Assembly: GCA_020631215.1 (NCBI GenBank)
Contig: JAHDHS010000006.1
Span: 1 to 64,000, forward strand
DNA: 64,000 nt
From: Hellea sp.
Lineage (GTDB): Bacteria > Pseudomonadota > Alphaproteobacteria > Caulobacterales > Maricaulaceae
Reading direction: 5' to 3'
Shown here in pieces: positions 55,684-64,000 of this stretch. The position numbers and the translations under genes were made by a program. The stretch's first letter is position 1, and each line of letters begins with the position of its first letter. Under the pieces are notes generated by a model. The model had not been told where the DNA came from and searched no databases. It saw nothing but the letters and a program-made list of their open reading frames with translations.

Positions 55684-56994
55684 ATGAAATATGAAGTCTT
55701 ACTCGCTGATGACGATGACAGTGTACGGCTGGTTCTGTCCAAGGCGCTCAGCCGCGCCGGACATAGCGTCAAAGCCACAGACAATGCCGATACTTTGCTG
55801 AAATGGGCGGAGGCAGGGCAGGGCGATATCGTCCTCACGGATGTTATGATGGGCGGCACCGAAGTTTTTGACAGCCTGCCGCGCCTGTCTGAAATGCGCC
55901 CGAAAATGCCGATCATCGTGATCAGCGGTAATAATACCGTCAACACAGCCCTGAAAGCCGGGCAGAACCGCGTATTTGAATATGTGCCAAAGCCATTTGA
56001 TCTGGATGATGTTACCAACGCCGTCTCCCGCGCTGGTCTGTCTGTCAAGCCGAGCCGTGCCAAGAGCGGCGCTGCCAGTAAAAAACTGCCTATGATTGGC
56101 CGCAGCGCGGTCATGCAGCCTGTTTTTCGCGCTGTTTCCCGTTTTGCCGCCGGTAACCTTCCCGTGCTGATACATGGCGCTGTGGGAACCGGTAAAGATT
56201 TGGTGGCGCGTCTGCTTCATGATGGCGGTCCGCGCGGCGCGAGACCTTTTTTGCGTTTGGCGGATTTTGAAAACACGTCTCTTACTCTGCAGAAAGTCAA
56301 TGGCGGCGATATTTACATCGATGAGATTGCGGAGCTGTCATTACATCAGCAAGAAAGGCTTTTAGCTTTGATGACAGAGGCAGAATTGATCCCGGCCAAT
56401 GACCGTCCCCGTATTTTATCAGCTACACGCAAAGACCTGCGCAGCCTCGCAGAAGATGGGCATTTTCGGGATGATCTGCTTTTTCGGATCAATGTCGCTG
56501 AAATTCGTATCCCGCCCCTATCGGAGCGGGACAAGGACACATATGAATTGGCAGAGGCCTTTTTGCAGCAAGCCTCCCCAAGTGAAGCGCGCCGCTTCGA
56601 AACCGAAGCTCTCGATGTGCTTCACCGTCACGACTGGCAAGGGAATGTCAGAGAGCTTGAAAATATGGTTCGGCGCTTATCAGTCTTATATTCCGACGAT
56701 GTCATCACGGCAGATATGGTGCTGCAAGAATTTTCTAAAGATATCAGACCGCAAGACAGCTCGAGTGAGGCCATGAGCCAGTTGGACAGGCAATTGGAAA
56801 TAGCGTGCAGGGGACTACTAAACTCAACGGACTTGGAAGACGTTCCACACCAAATAGCGATCAATTGGGTCGAAAAACCACTAATTATCGAGGCTTTACG
56901 ACTGACGGGCGGGAACAGGGCAAAGGCAGCTGACAAGCTCGGGATTCACAGAAATACACTTCGAACCAAGTTAAACGCGCTAGATATCGAATGA
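55684..56994 (+). CDS. ntrC: Nitrogen regulation response regulator NtrC, GAFTGA-lacking type
   Basis: This 436-residue regulator has a receiver domain (phospho-Asp in DIVLTDVMM, about residue 54), a AAA+ domain with Walker A GAVGTGKD and Walker B GGDIYIDEIAEL, and a C-terminal Fis-type helix-turn-helix (GGNRAKAADKLGIHRNTLRTKL). The stretch between Walker A and B is about 35 residues shorter than in enterobacterial NtrC, so the ELFGHEKGAFTGA loop that contacts sigma-54 is missing. Similar loss is known in Rhodobacter. It probably acts on sigma-70 promoters. The start at 55684 follows AAGG; the longer frame inside ntrB is rejected. Confidence 0.93.
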   Translation: MKYEVLLADDDDSVRLVLSKALSRAGHSVKATDNADTLLKWAEAGQGDIVLTDVMMGGTEVFDSLPRLSEMRPKMPIIVISGNNTVNTALKAGQNRVFEYVPKPFDLDDVTNAVSRAGLSVKPSRAKSGAASKKLPMIGRSAVMQPVFRAVSRFAAGNLPVLIHGAVGTGKDLVARLLHDGGPRGARPFLRLADFENTSLTLQKVNGGDIYIDEIAELSLHQQERLLALMTEAELIPANDRPRILSATRKDLRSLAEDGHFRDDLLFRINVAEIRIPPLSERDKDTYELAEAFLQQASPSEARRFETEALDVLHRHDWQGNVRELENMVRRLSVLYSDDVITADMVLQEFSKDIRPQDSSSEAMSQLDRQLEIACRGLLNSTDLEDVPHQIAINWVEKPLIIEALRLTGGNRAKAADKLGIHRNTLRTKLNALDIE

Positions 56995-57076
56995 CATAGA
57001 ATGAGTTGATTTATTGCAACACTGCGATATGAACGCAACAGTTGGCGGGCATTTGCGCATATAGCAATGGAGTCAT

Positions 57077-59344
57077 ATGAATTCGCAAGCGGAATTCTTA
57101 ACTGAAAATTTGAAACCGGTACAAGCAAGTTTGCCGGCCTTTTCGCGTATTCGAAGAGCCCCGGAAATTATTCAGTCTGCCTTGTTCGGCATGTTATTCG
57201 GCGCGGCTATCATCATTACCGTTATCGGCGTTTTTATGTCATTCTCTCAAGACACAGAACAAGTCGAGCGGGCTTATAATATTTTGCAGTTCAACCTGAT
57301 CCTGATTTTGGCTTTGGCGGCCTATTTGGCATACCGGGTTTGGCGGGTTTTATTCAAGCAAAGAACAGAACAGTCCGCGCCTGTTCTGCACAGGCGTTTT
57401 GTCTTGATTTTCAGTTTGGCGGCTCTGGTCCCCGCTTTGATTGTCGGGGCTTTCACGACAGCTCTAATCAGTCAAAATATCTCGGGCATATTTGGTGATA
57501 ATGTCCGGTCCAATATGGAGCAGGCTCAAGCTATTCTCGATGACTATGTCAATGAAGAGTTAGAAGAACTGGGCGAGGATATGACAGCGGTTAAGCGCGT
57601 ATTGTCCCAAAGCCAAACCAGCATGAAGTCAAGGATCTCCTATACGGCTGATTTGCAGGTTCTATCACGGCTTAGGGAGGTCGATGCAATATATGTTCTA
57701 GGCCCGGAAGGGTTTATTTTATCGAGGGTCGAGACGCCGGCGACACCTGATTTTCAATTGCCAAACCCAGCTGTGTTTTCGGGTTTGCAGCCCAATGACG
57801 TGGCGTTTCAAAAACGGACGGACAGCAATTACCTCATCGCTGTCACGCCGCTGGATAAAGAGGCTCAAACCTATCTTTACTTGGGCCGGATATTAAGATC
57901 CAAAAGCCAGGTTCTATCGAGTATTTCCGGCATCAAAGATGCCACTGATGTAATCGCGAAATTCAATGAAGAGCAGGCCCGTATGAATAAAATCTTTGGC
58001 CTGACCTTTGTAGAGACAGCGGGTCTTATTCTAATGGCTTCGATCTGGGTTGGTTTGATTTTGGCAAACCGAATAATTAACCCACTCTCAGGGCTTATTC
58101 ATGCGGCGGAACGCGTCAGGGCTGGCGATATGAATGCCCGTGTGAATGTGCAGGAACAATGGGGAGAGGTCTCGGATTTGGGCAGCGCCTTTAACCGTAT
58201 GACTCAACAGCTAAACTCCCAGCGTGAGGCCTTGGTGCGCGAGCATGATTTATCCGAGCAACGACGACAATTTTCCGAAGCGGTTTTGTCTGGCGTCAGG
58301 GCTGGAGTTATTGGTCTGGATCAAAATGGCAAGATCACCCTAATGAACGAGTCGGCTCGTAACTTATTGGGGCTGCATGGGCAGGCTTATTTAGGACAAC
58401 CTATCTCAGAGGCATTGGCGGAATTCGCGCCCGCTTTCACCCAGGCACGGGAGAATATTACAGGCGCGGCTGAAGATCAGGTTACGATGGAAATCGGGGA
58501 GGGCATGAAGAATTTCGACCTTCGAGTTTCAGCTTATGAAGGCGCGCGCAAAGACACGGGGTGGGTGCTGACTTTTGATGACATGACACGTCTTGTCGCG
58601 GCTCAGCGGCACTCCGCTTGGCGCGAAGTCGCCCGCCGTATTGCCCATGAAATTAAAAACCCGCTGACACCTATCCAATTATCTGCCGAACGCCTCGCCA
58701 GAAAATATCAAAATGAGATCAAATCTGATCCTAAGACTTTTGAAAATTGTACGCAGACCATAATTCGGCAGGTGGGAAGCTTAGAACAAATGGTCAATGA
58801 ATTTTCTGCCTTTGCCCGTATGCCATCACCTGAATTTGAACCGCTCGATATTCATACATTGATTGATAATGTGTTGTTTGAAGAGGGCGTCTCATTTCCT
58901 GATATTCAATTTAAGCTGACAGGCGAATTGCCGGAGAACTATGAGGCACGCGGTGACACCCGCTTGCTGACGCAGGCTTTGACGAATATCTATAAAAATG
59001 CAGGCGAAGCTGTGTTGCGGTTTCAGGATCAAAGCGGTGAAGACTTACCTCACGGGATCATTGAAACAGATCTACAAGGTGACAGCGAAAGTATTAGTAT
59101 AACCATAAGTGATAATGGTTCGGGGTGGCCGCTTGCCGATCTAGACCGGCTGTTGGAGCCATATGTCACGACGCGGGAGAGCGGGACAGGTCTTGGCCTG
59201 GCGATTGTAAAGCGCATTGCCGAAGATCACGGCGGATCGCTTGAACTCCTGAGTCGTCCAGACGGAGAGCGCGGCGCTTCAGTGCGTTTGTCCATACCGG
59301 CAATTCTGAATATTAAGGCTGAGCCAGCAAAGGAGACGTCATGA
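57077..59344 (+). CDS. ntrY: Nitrogen-responsive sensor kinase NtrY
   Basis: This 755-residue membrane kinase has helices near residues 31-56, 70-90, 107-130 and 310-330, a periplasmic sensor region between, a HAMP domain (after NRIINPLSGLI), a PAS domain, and HisKA/ATPase domains with VARRIAHEIKNPLTPIQLSAERL, IYKNAGEAV, DNGSGWP and GTGLGLAIVKR. NtrY acts with NtrX in nitrogen and redox signalling. It begins 82 bp after ntrC and overlaps ntrX by 4 bp (ATGA). Confidence 0.95.
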   Translation: MNSQAEFLTENLKPVQASLPAFSRIRRAPEIIQSALFGMLFGAAIIITVIGVFMSFSQDTEQVERAYNILQFNLILILALAAYLAYRVWRVLFKQRTEQSAPVLHRRFVLIFSLAALVPALIVGAFTTALISQNISGIFGDNVRSNMEQAQAILDDYVNEELEELGEDMTAVKRVLSQSQTSMKSRISYTADLQVLSRLREVDAIYVLGPEGFILSRVETPATPDFQLPNPAVFSGLQPNDVAFQKRTDSNYLIAVTPLDKEAQTYLYLGRILRSKSQVLSSISGIKDATDVIAKFNEEQARMNKIFGLTFVETAGLILMASIWVGLILANRIINPLSGLIHAAERVRAGDMNARVNVQEQWGEVSDLGSAFNRMTQQLNSQREALVREHDLSEQRRQFSEAVLSGVRAGVIGLDQNGKITLMNESARNLLGLHGQAYLGQPISEALAEFAPAFTQARENITGAAEDQVTMEIGEGMKNFDLRVSAYEGARKDTGWVLTFDDMTRLVAAQRHSAWREVARRIAHEIKNPLTPIQLSAERLARKYQNEIKSDPKTFENCTQTIIRQVGSLEQMVNEFSAFARMPSPEFEPLDIHTLIDNVLFEEGVSFPDIQFKLTGELPENYEARGDTRLLTQALTNIYKNAGEAVLRFQDQSGEDLPHGIIETDLQGDSESISITISDNGSGWPLADLDRLLEPYVTTRESGTGLGLAIVKRIAEDHGGSLELLSRPDGERGASVRLSIPAILNIKAEPAKETS

Positions 59345-60714
59345 CGTCTGATGTATTGATTGTCGAAGACGAAGACGACATTCGTTCTATGATTTCAGGT
59401 ATTCTGGAAGATGAAGGTTACGATGTCCGCGAGGCGGCAACGTCAGAACAAGCCCTAGACGCTATTCGGGCCCGGAAGCCTAATCTGGTCGTATTAGATG
59501 TCTGGTTGAAGGGGAGTTCCATGGACGGGATTGAACTGCTGGACCGATTGAAGGAGCAGCATCAGAACCTGCCTGTCATTATCATTAGCGGCCACGGAAC
59601 AGTAGAGACGGCTGTGTCGGCCATCCGCAAGGGGGCTTATGATTACATCGTCAAACCGTTTAAAGCCGATAAATTGATCGTGACGGCCACAAGGGCTTTG
59701 GAAAATGCCCGGCTGCGTCAGGAGAATGAAGAGCTGAAAGGTATGACAAAGACAGTCAATCAGCTTATCGGCAGTTCCCCGATTGTTACACAACTGAGAG
59801 CCAAAATAGGCAAAATCGCGATGACGAATTCCCGTGTGTTAATTACAGGGGCCTCGGGAACGGGCAAAGAATTACTGGCGCGTTTGCTTCATGAGCATTC
59901 CAGCCGGGCGATAGGGCCTTTTAAAGCAGTAAATGCCGCTTCTATGGTGCCTGAACGGGTTGAAGAAGAACTCTTCGGTGTCGAAGGGGGGGATGATTTC
60001 GACGTTAAGACCGGTATTTTGGAACGCGCCCATAACGGCACGCTTTATCTGGATGAAGTTGCGGACATGCCGATGGAGACGCAAGGCAAGTTACTGCGAC
60101 TTTTGGTCGAACAGCGTTTCCAGCGCATAGGCGGCCGCGACGATGTTCAGGTCGATGTACGCGTGATAACGTCGTCTTCCCGTGATTTAAACGAAGAGGT
60201 GGCTTTGGGGAAATTCCGTGAGGACCTCTACCACCGATTAAATGTTATGCCGCTTGTTGCCCCGCCGCTGTCAGAACGCCGCGAGGATATTCCGGAGTTG
60301 GTCAATCATTTTATTGAACAATTGGCGGCAACGTCAGGTTTGCCAGCGCGTGAAATCGGGGATGATGCGATGGCAGCATTACAGGCCCATGACTGGCCCG
60401 GGAATGTCAGGCAGCTTCGCAACAATGTTGAAAGGCTGCTGATTCTGGCTACGGGTGAACCCAGCCAGCCGATCACGCTGGAGACTTTACCGGCGGAAGT
60501 TTCTGTTGTGCGCAGCGGTGCAGCTAGCAATGAGAATGAACGTATGATTGCCATGCCATTGCGCGATGCGAGGGAACATTTCGAACGGGAATATTTGCAG
60601 GCGCAGATTGACCGTTTTGGCGGCAATATTTCACGCACAGCCAGCTTTGTTGGAATGGAGCGTTCGGCCTTGCATCGCAAACTGAAAGCGCTAGGGTTGG
60701 GCGGCAAGGACTAA
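59341..60714 (+). CDS. ntrX: Nitrogen assimilation response regulator NtrX
   Basis: This 457-residue regulator has a receiver domain (phospho-Asp in LVVLDVWLKG, about 53), a AAA+ domain with Walker A GASGTGKE and Walker B NGTLYLDEVADMP, and a C-terminal Fis-type helix-turn-helix (FGGNISRTASFVGMERSALHRKLKALG). EELFGVEGGDD replaces the ELFGHEKGAFTGA sequence, so it also lacks the sigma-54 contact loop, as in other alphaproteobacterial NtrX. It is translationally coupled to ntrY and followed 22 bp later by trkA. Confidence 0.95.
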   Translation: MTSDVLIVEDEDDIRSMISGILEDEGYDVREAATSEQALDAIRARKPNLVVLDVWLKGSSMDGIELLDRLKEQHQNLPVIIISGHGTVETAVSAIRKGAYDYIVKPFKADKLIVTATRALENARLRQENEELKGMTKTVNQLIGSSPIVTQLRAKIGKIAMTNSRVLITGASGTGKELLARLLHEHSSRAIGPFKAVNAASMVPERVEEELFGVEGGDDFDVKTGILERAHNGTLYLDEVADMPMETQGKLLRLLVEQRFQRIGGRDDVQVDVRVITSSSRDLNEEVALGKFREDLYHRLNVMPLVAPPLSERREDIPELVNHFIEQLAATSGLPAREIGDDAMAALQAHDWPGNVRQLRNNVERLLILATGEPSQPITLETLPAEVSVVRSGAASNENERMIAMPLRDAREHFEREYLQAQIDRFGGNISRTASFVGMERSALHRKLKALGLGGKD

Positions 60715-60736
60715 TCCGCGCCGGGGAGAACAAGGC

Positions 60737-62110
60737 ATGCGAGTCATTATTTGTGGTGCGGGGCGTGTCGGCCACGGCCTGGCGTCCAGATTGGCGGCGG
60801 AAGGCAATATGGTCACGGTTGTTGACCTGTCTTCAGAGCTCATTCGTCAGATTACAACAGAACTTGATGTGCGCGGCGTCGTGGGACATGGCAGCCATCC
60901 TGATGTTCTGGTCAAGGCCGGAATTGAAAGTGCGGATATGATCATAGCCGTCACCTATGCCGATGAAGTTAATATGATGGCCTGTCAGGTCGCGCATTCA
61001 CTCTTTAATGTGCCGACCAAAGTTGCCCGGGTGAGAGCGCAAAGCTACCTCGATAATCGATGGAATGATCTTTACAGCCGTGAAAATATGCCAATCGATA
61101 TCATCATCTCGCCAGAGATTGAAATTGGCAAGGCGATCCTTCGCCGCCTGAAAACGCCTGGCGCTTTTAATGTTGTTCCATTTGGTGAAGGGCGGGTGCA
61201 ATTACTCGGCGTTAGAATTGAAGAAGATTGTCCGATCATTGAAACGCCGATCAAGCAGATACCGGATTTATTTACTGACCTTCATGCCGCGATTGTCGGC
61301 ATTAAACGCGATGGTGATATTTTTGCGCCCACTCAGGACGACCCCTTAAAGGCAGGCGATGAAGCTTACATCATAACCAAGGCTGAGCACGCATCGCGCC
61401 TATTGGAAGTATTAGGCACAAGAGGTGCTCAAGCCCGCCATATTGTTATTGTGAGCGGCGGGAATATCGGCACTTATGTTGCTGGACAGTTAGAGGCTGT
61501 ATCAGGCCTTCGTGTCAGAGTGATTGAACGGAACAAGGAAACGGCGGAAACCGCCGCGCGCCTGCTGCCCAAGACCGTTATTCTGAATGGTGACGCCATG
61601 TCAGCGACGATACAGGAAGAAGCTGGTGTATCACATGCTGAAATGGTCATTTGCCTGACAAATGATGATAAAACGAATATCCTATCGGCGGTGCTGGCCA
61701 AGAAGCTTGGCGCGGGACATACGATCAGCTTGATCAATGAAGTTTCAATGCAGAAGATGCAGTCAGAGCTCGGGATTGATATGATCATTGATCCGAGAGC
61801 CAGTACGATCAGCTCTATCCTGCGTCATGTTCGCCGCGGCCGAATTCTGGATGTCTATACTTTAGAACAGGGCGGGGCAGAGGTCATGGAAGGCGAGGTC
61901 TTGGAGACGTCACCTTTGGCGGGTAAAACACTTCGTGATGCGGGCCTTTCTGACGGGATTGCCTTGGGCGCTGTTTTGAACGGTGACGGCATTGCTTTTC
62001 CGGATCCTGATCTACAAATCAAACAAGGTGACCGTATAATCCTGCTGGCCGAAAAAACGGCTTTAAAGGAAATCGAAGCCATGTTCCGGGTAAGTTCGGA
62101 TTATTTCTAA
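60737..62110 (+). CDS. trkA: Trk potassium uptake regulatory subunit TrkA
   Basis: This 457-residue peripheral membrane protein has two Rossmann NAD-binding (RCK-N) domains, starting VIICGAGRVGHGLA and VIVSGGNIGTYVAGQL, each followed by a TrkA-C domain. It gates K+ uptake through TrkH by binding NAD(H) and ATP. The location after ntrX is conserved in alphaproteobacteria. trkH starts 3 bp later, so the two subunits are cotranslated. Confidence 0.97.
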   Translation: MRVIICGAGRVGHGLASRLAAEGNMVTVVDLSSELIRQITTELDVRGVVGHGSHPDVLVKAGIESADMIIAVTYADEVNMMACQVAHSLFNVPTKVARVRAQSYLDNRWNDLYSRENMPIDIIISPEIEIGKAILRRLKTPGAFNVVPFGEGRVQLLGVRIEEDCPIIETPIKQIPDLFTDLHAAIVGIKRDGDIFAPTQDDPLKAGDEAYIITKAEHASRLLEVLGTRGAQARHIVIVSGGNIGTYVAGQLEAVSGLRVRVIERNKETAETAARLLPKTVILNGDAMSATIQEEAGVSHAEMVICLTNDDKTNILSAVLAKKLGAGHTISLINEVSMQKMQSELGIDMIIDPRASTISSILRHVRRGRILDVYTLEQGGAEVMEGEVLETSPLAGKTLRDAGLSDGIALGAVLNGDGIAFPDPDLQIKQGDRIILLAEKTALKEIEAMFRVSSDYF

Positions 62111-62113
62111 ACC

Positions 62114-63556
62114 ATGGCGCTGACCCGCATCATATTGTGGTTGGGCAATAGCATTATTTTTTGTGCGGCCTTATTTGCCATAACATCTTTGACGGCATTT
62201 CTGAGCACGGATTTTGACGCAGCTGTAAAGATGGGCGGCTTGACCATTGTCGCGGGGCTGGTCGGGACTATTTTAATTGCCACGACGTTCAACACCTCCA
62301 TGCGGGAAAGCAATGTCGAAGCGATTATATTCCTTATTCTATTCTGGCTGATAATGCCGTTTATATTTGCCTTTCCATTTCGGGTGCTGGGCGGCAGCGC
62401 AACTTATTTGACAGCTTATTTTGAAGCAGTTTCGGCTTTCACGACGACGGGCGCAAGCCAACTGACCGCGGATGCTCAGAGGCCAGCCTTGTTGTTTTGG
62501 CGGTCCCTTTTGCAATGGTTTGGCGGCGTCAGTTCTGCGACCTTTGCGGTCGTCATTCTTGCGTCATTAAATTTGACGGGAACCGGTGTACATCGTTCTT
62601 TGCTTTTTACACATAAAACAGGCGAATTATTCACCCGCTTGATGGGCATTGGGCGCATAGTGGCGGGTATTTATCTTTTTATTACATCGGCTGGGTTCAT
62701 ATTTATGGTTTTAGGCGGGGCTCCGGCATTTGAGTCTATTTGTCTGGCGTTAAGCGGGGTTGCAACAGGCGGTCTTTCACCTCGATCCGGCGCGCTCAGC
62801 GAATTCATGTCACCATTTTCAATCACGATTTTGGCTATTATTTGTACGCTGGGCGCTATGAATATTGCAGTCCTTTGGGATTTATTGCGTGGGCGCAATT
62901 GGAGGAATATTCGCCGATTGTTTAACAATGTGGAACATCGAGGCTTGTTTGGCATGTTGGCATTCATGATCGTTGTTGGCGTGATCTATGCCGGACCGCA
63001 AAACATCTTTTCTCTGCTGATTGACTCAATGTTTTTCGTTAGCACTGCCGGATTTCAGTATGATGTTATCAGTTTGGATGTAGTCCATCCGGTTATCCTA
63101 GTATGCGCGTCCTTAATTGGCGGAGCGGCCTTGTCTACGGCTGGCGGAGTCAAAGTTATAAGGATGCTGCTTTTGATACGGCACCTAAGCACTGATTTGT
63201 CTCGCTTGTCTCATCCTTCCCGCGTTGTGCCCGTTACATTTAAGACACAGACAATTCCGGATCAGGCCTTTCTGTCTATTTGGATGTATTTTTTCGCCTA
63301 CACGCTGTGTTTCGGCATAGGCATCACGGCCTTTGGAGCCACCGGCTTGTCATTGACAGACGCGATGACGGTGAGTGCCGCATCCTTATCGAATATGGGG
63401 CCGCTTTTGACATTGACCTATCCCGAATCAGGTTTGACATATGCTGATTTCAACAGCCTACAAATCTTTGTGTCCTCGATGCTTATGCTACTGGGCCGGG
63501 TTGAAATTCTGGCAGCTATCGTCCTTGTAACTCCCGGCTTCTGGCGAAACACTTAA
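62114..63556 (+). CDS. trkH: Trk potassium transporter membrane subunit TrkH
   Basis: This 480-residue channel-like protein has about ten predicted helices and four P-loop repeats; visible filter segments include SAFTTTGAS, LSGVATGGLSPRSG, FFVSTAGFQYD and LSNMGPLL. It conducts K+ across the inner membrane, with TrkA as regulator. It follows trkA by 3 bp. hfq begins 108 bp later, after a short gap, so hfq may have a separate promoter. Confidence 0.95.
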   Translation: MALTRIILWLGNSIIFCAALFAITSLTAFLSTDFDAAVKMGGLTIVAGLVGTILIATTFNTSMRESNVEAIIFLILFWLIMPFIFAFPFRVLGGSATYLTAYFEAVSAFTTTGASQLTADAQRPALLFWRSLLQWFGGVSSATFAVVILASLNLTGTGVHRSLLFTHKTGELFTRLMGIGRIVAGIYLFITSAGFIFMVLGGAPAFESICLALSGVATGGLSPRSGALSEFMSPFSITILAIICTLGAMNIAVLWDLLRGRNWRNIRRLFNNVEHRGLFGMLAFMIVVGVIYAGPQNIFSLLIDSMFFVSTAGFQYDVISLDVVHPVILVCASLIGGAALSTAGGVKVIRMLLLIRHLSTDLSRLSHPSRVVPVTFKTQTIPDQAFLSIWMYFFAYTLCFGIGITAFGATGLSLTDAMTVSAASLSNMGPLLTLTYPESGLTYADFNSLQIFVSSMLMLLGRVEILAAIVLVTPGFWRNT

Positions 63557-63664
63557 TTACAGTTCCTACCGCAAAATAGGCTTGCAAGCGGGGCGTCTCT
63601 GGGACAAGACACGATTGTGGGTTGTGCCCAACGAGGCGCTTAAAAGAATAAGAAAGGTCAAAAC

Positions 63665-63913
63665 ATGTCTGGTGACAAGAAACAAAATCTTCAGGACACA
63701 TTTCTCAATTCCGTACGCAAATCCAAAACGCCTTTGACGATTTTTTTGGTCAATGGGGTGAAATTGCAGGGCGTGGTGACATGGTTTGATAACTTCTGCG
63801 TCCTTCTGCGCCGCGATGGGCAAGTACAATTGGTCTATAAACATGCGATATCCACGATCATGCCTGGCGCCCCGGTCCAGCTTTTTGACCCTGAAATTGT
63901 GGATGACGAATAG
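63665..63913 (+). CDS. hfq: RNA chaperone Hfq
   Basis: This 82-residue Sm-like protein forms hexamers that pair small RNAs with mRNAs. The Sm1 motif [20 protein letters not shown] and the Sm2 motif YKHAIST are intact, with Gln at the proximal face ([12 protein letters not shown] region). AAAGG lies 8 nt upstream of the ATG. Its short tail ([10 protein letters not shown]) is typical of alphaproteobacteria. A probable hflX gene follows 5 bp later. Confidence 0.98.
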   Translation: MSGDKKQNLQDTFLNSVRKSKTPLTIFLVNGVKLQGVVTWFDNFCVLLRRDGQVQLVYKHAISTIMPGAPVQLFDPEIVDDE

Positions 63914-63918
63914 GCTCC

Positions 63919-64000
63919 ATGAAGGAACACGAAACCCGCATAGAACGGGCGTTCATAGCGCATCCAAAATTTTCCAATGCTCAGTCCAGTGACGCCGATC
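63919..64000 (+). CDS. hflX: Start of a probable GTPase HflX gene, cut by the window end
   Basis: An ATG 5 bp after the hfq stop opens a frame to the window edge (27 codons: MKEHETRIERAFIAHPKF then NAQSSDAD). HflX, the ribosome-splitting GTPase, directly follows hfq in most alphaproteobacteria, and RAFIAHP resembles its N-terminal strand (R-x-IVVHP). Too little is visible for certainty; the call depends on synteny. Confidence 0.5.
   Translation, partial: MKEHETRIERAFIAHPKFSNAQSSDAD

Overview
This 64 kb window is chromosomal DNA of an alphaproteobacterium, most likely a stalked or marine relative of Caulobacterales/Maricaulales (Hyphomonadaceae-like). The basis is gene content and order: CckA hybrid kinase next to recA-alaS, eno-ftsB-pdhA-pdhB-pdhC-lpd-lipA-coq10, fused ispDF followed by dusB-ntrB-ntrC-ntrY-ntrX-trkA-trkH-hfq-(hflX), and the alphaproteobacterial families DUF2093 and DUF4170. 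Base composition is moderately GC-rich, with two clearly AT-richer patches (the 3' part of ubiA and a two-gene insert near 50.5-51.9 kb). No rRNA, tRNA, CRISPR array, integrase or intact insertion sequence was seen.

Layout. 1-6.98 kb: end of a phytanoyl-CoA-dioxygenase-like gene, an SDR oxidoreductase, a probable zinc-uptake TonB receptor with His/Asp/Glu-rich loops behind a small secreted protein and a Zur-like operator, a Na+/H+ antiporter and an exported M20 amidohydrolase. 7-12.2 kb: aspS, tdk, a phosphoribosyltransferase, DUF2093, an M23 lipoprotein, chorismate mutase and an NTF2-like lipoprotein. 12.2-21.5 kb: lipid A/Kdo genes (LpxL-like, lpxK, waaA, DUF374, MsbA-like) with an inositol-phosphatase/DUF4170 fusion and pmbA; a tyrosine phosphatase gene lies in the middle on the other strand. 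21.5-26 kb: DsbA-like, MarR, exported MsrB, UbiA, STAS-like genes. A long leader-like RNA with a miniature ORF inside a hairpin and a terminator lies upstream of marR. 26-27.15 kb: gene-free, rich in palindromic repeats and RNA-like hairpins. 27.15-30.9 kb: tandem DUF885 lipoproteins.

31-50.4 kb: cckA, recA, alaS, arfB, rpmF, eno, ftsB and the pyruvate dehydrogenase/lipoate region, interrupted by a DUF3291 gene, a LysE exporter, an acyltransferase and an acidic membrane-anchored protein. The E2 gene (pdhC) carries palindromic repeats in its linker. 50.5-51.9 kb: an AT-rich pair encoding a multi-pass membrane protein and a DUF6610/TGT-like protein; this is the best candidate for an undescribed accessory system here. 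51.9-64 kb: cinA-like gene, ispDF, dusB, the double nitrogen two-component set NtrBC/NtrYX (both regulators lack the GAFTGA sigma-54 loop), potassium uptake trkA/trkH, hfq and the first codons of a probable hflX.

All family assignments come from reading motifs by eye; no database search was run. Start codons were moved to internal ATG/GTG/TTG codons where a Shine-Dalgarno sequence or family alignment favoured them.
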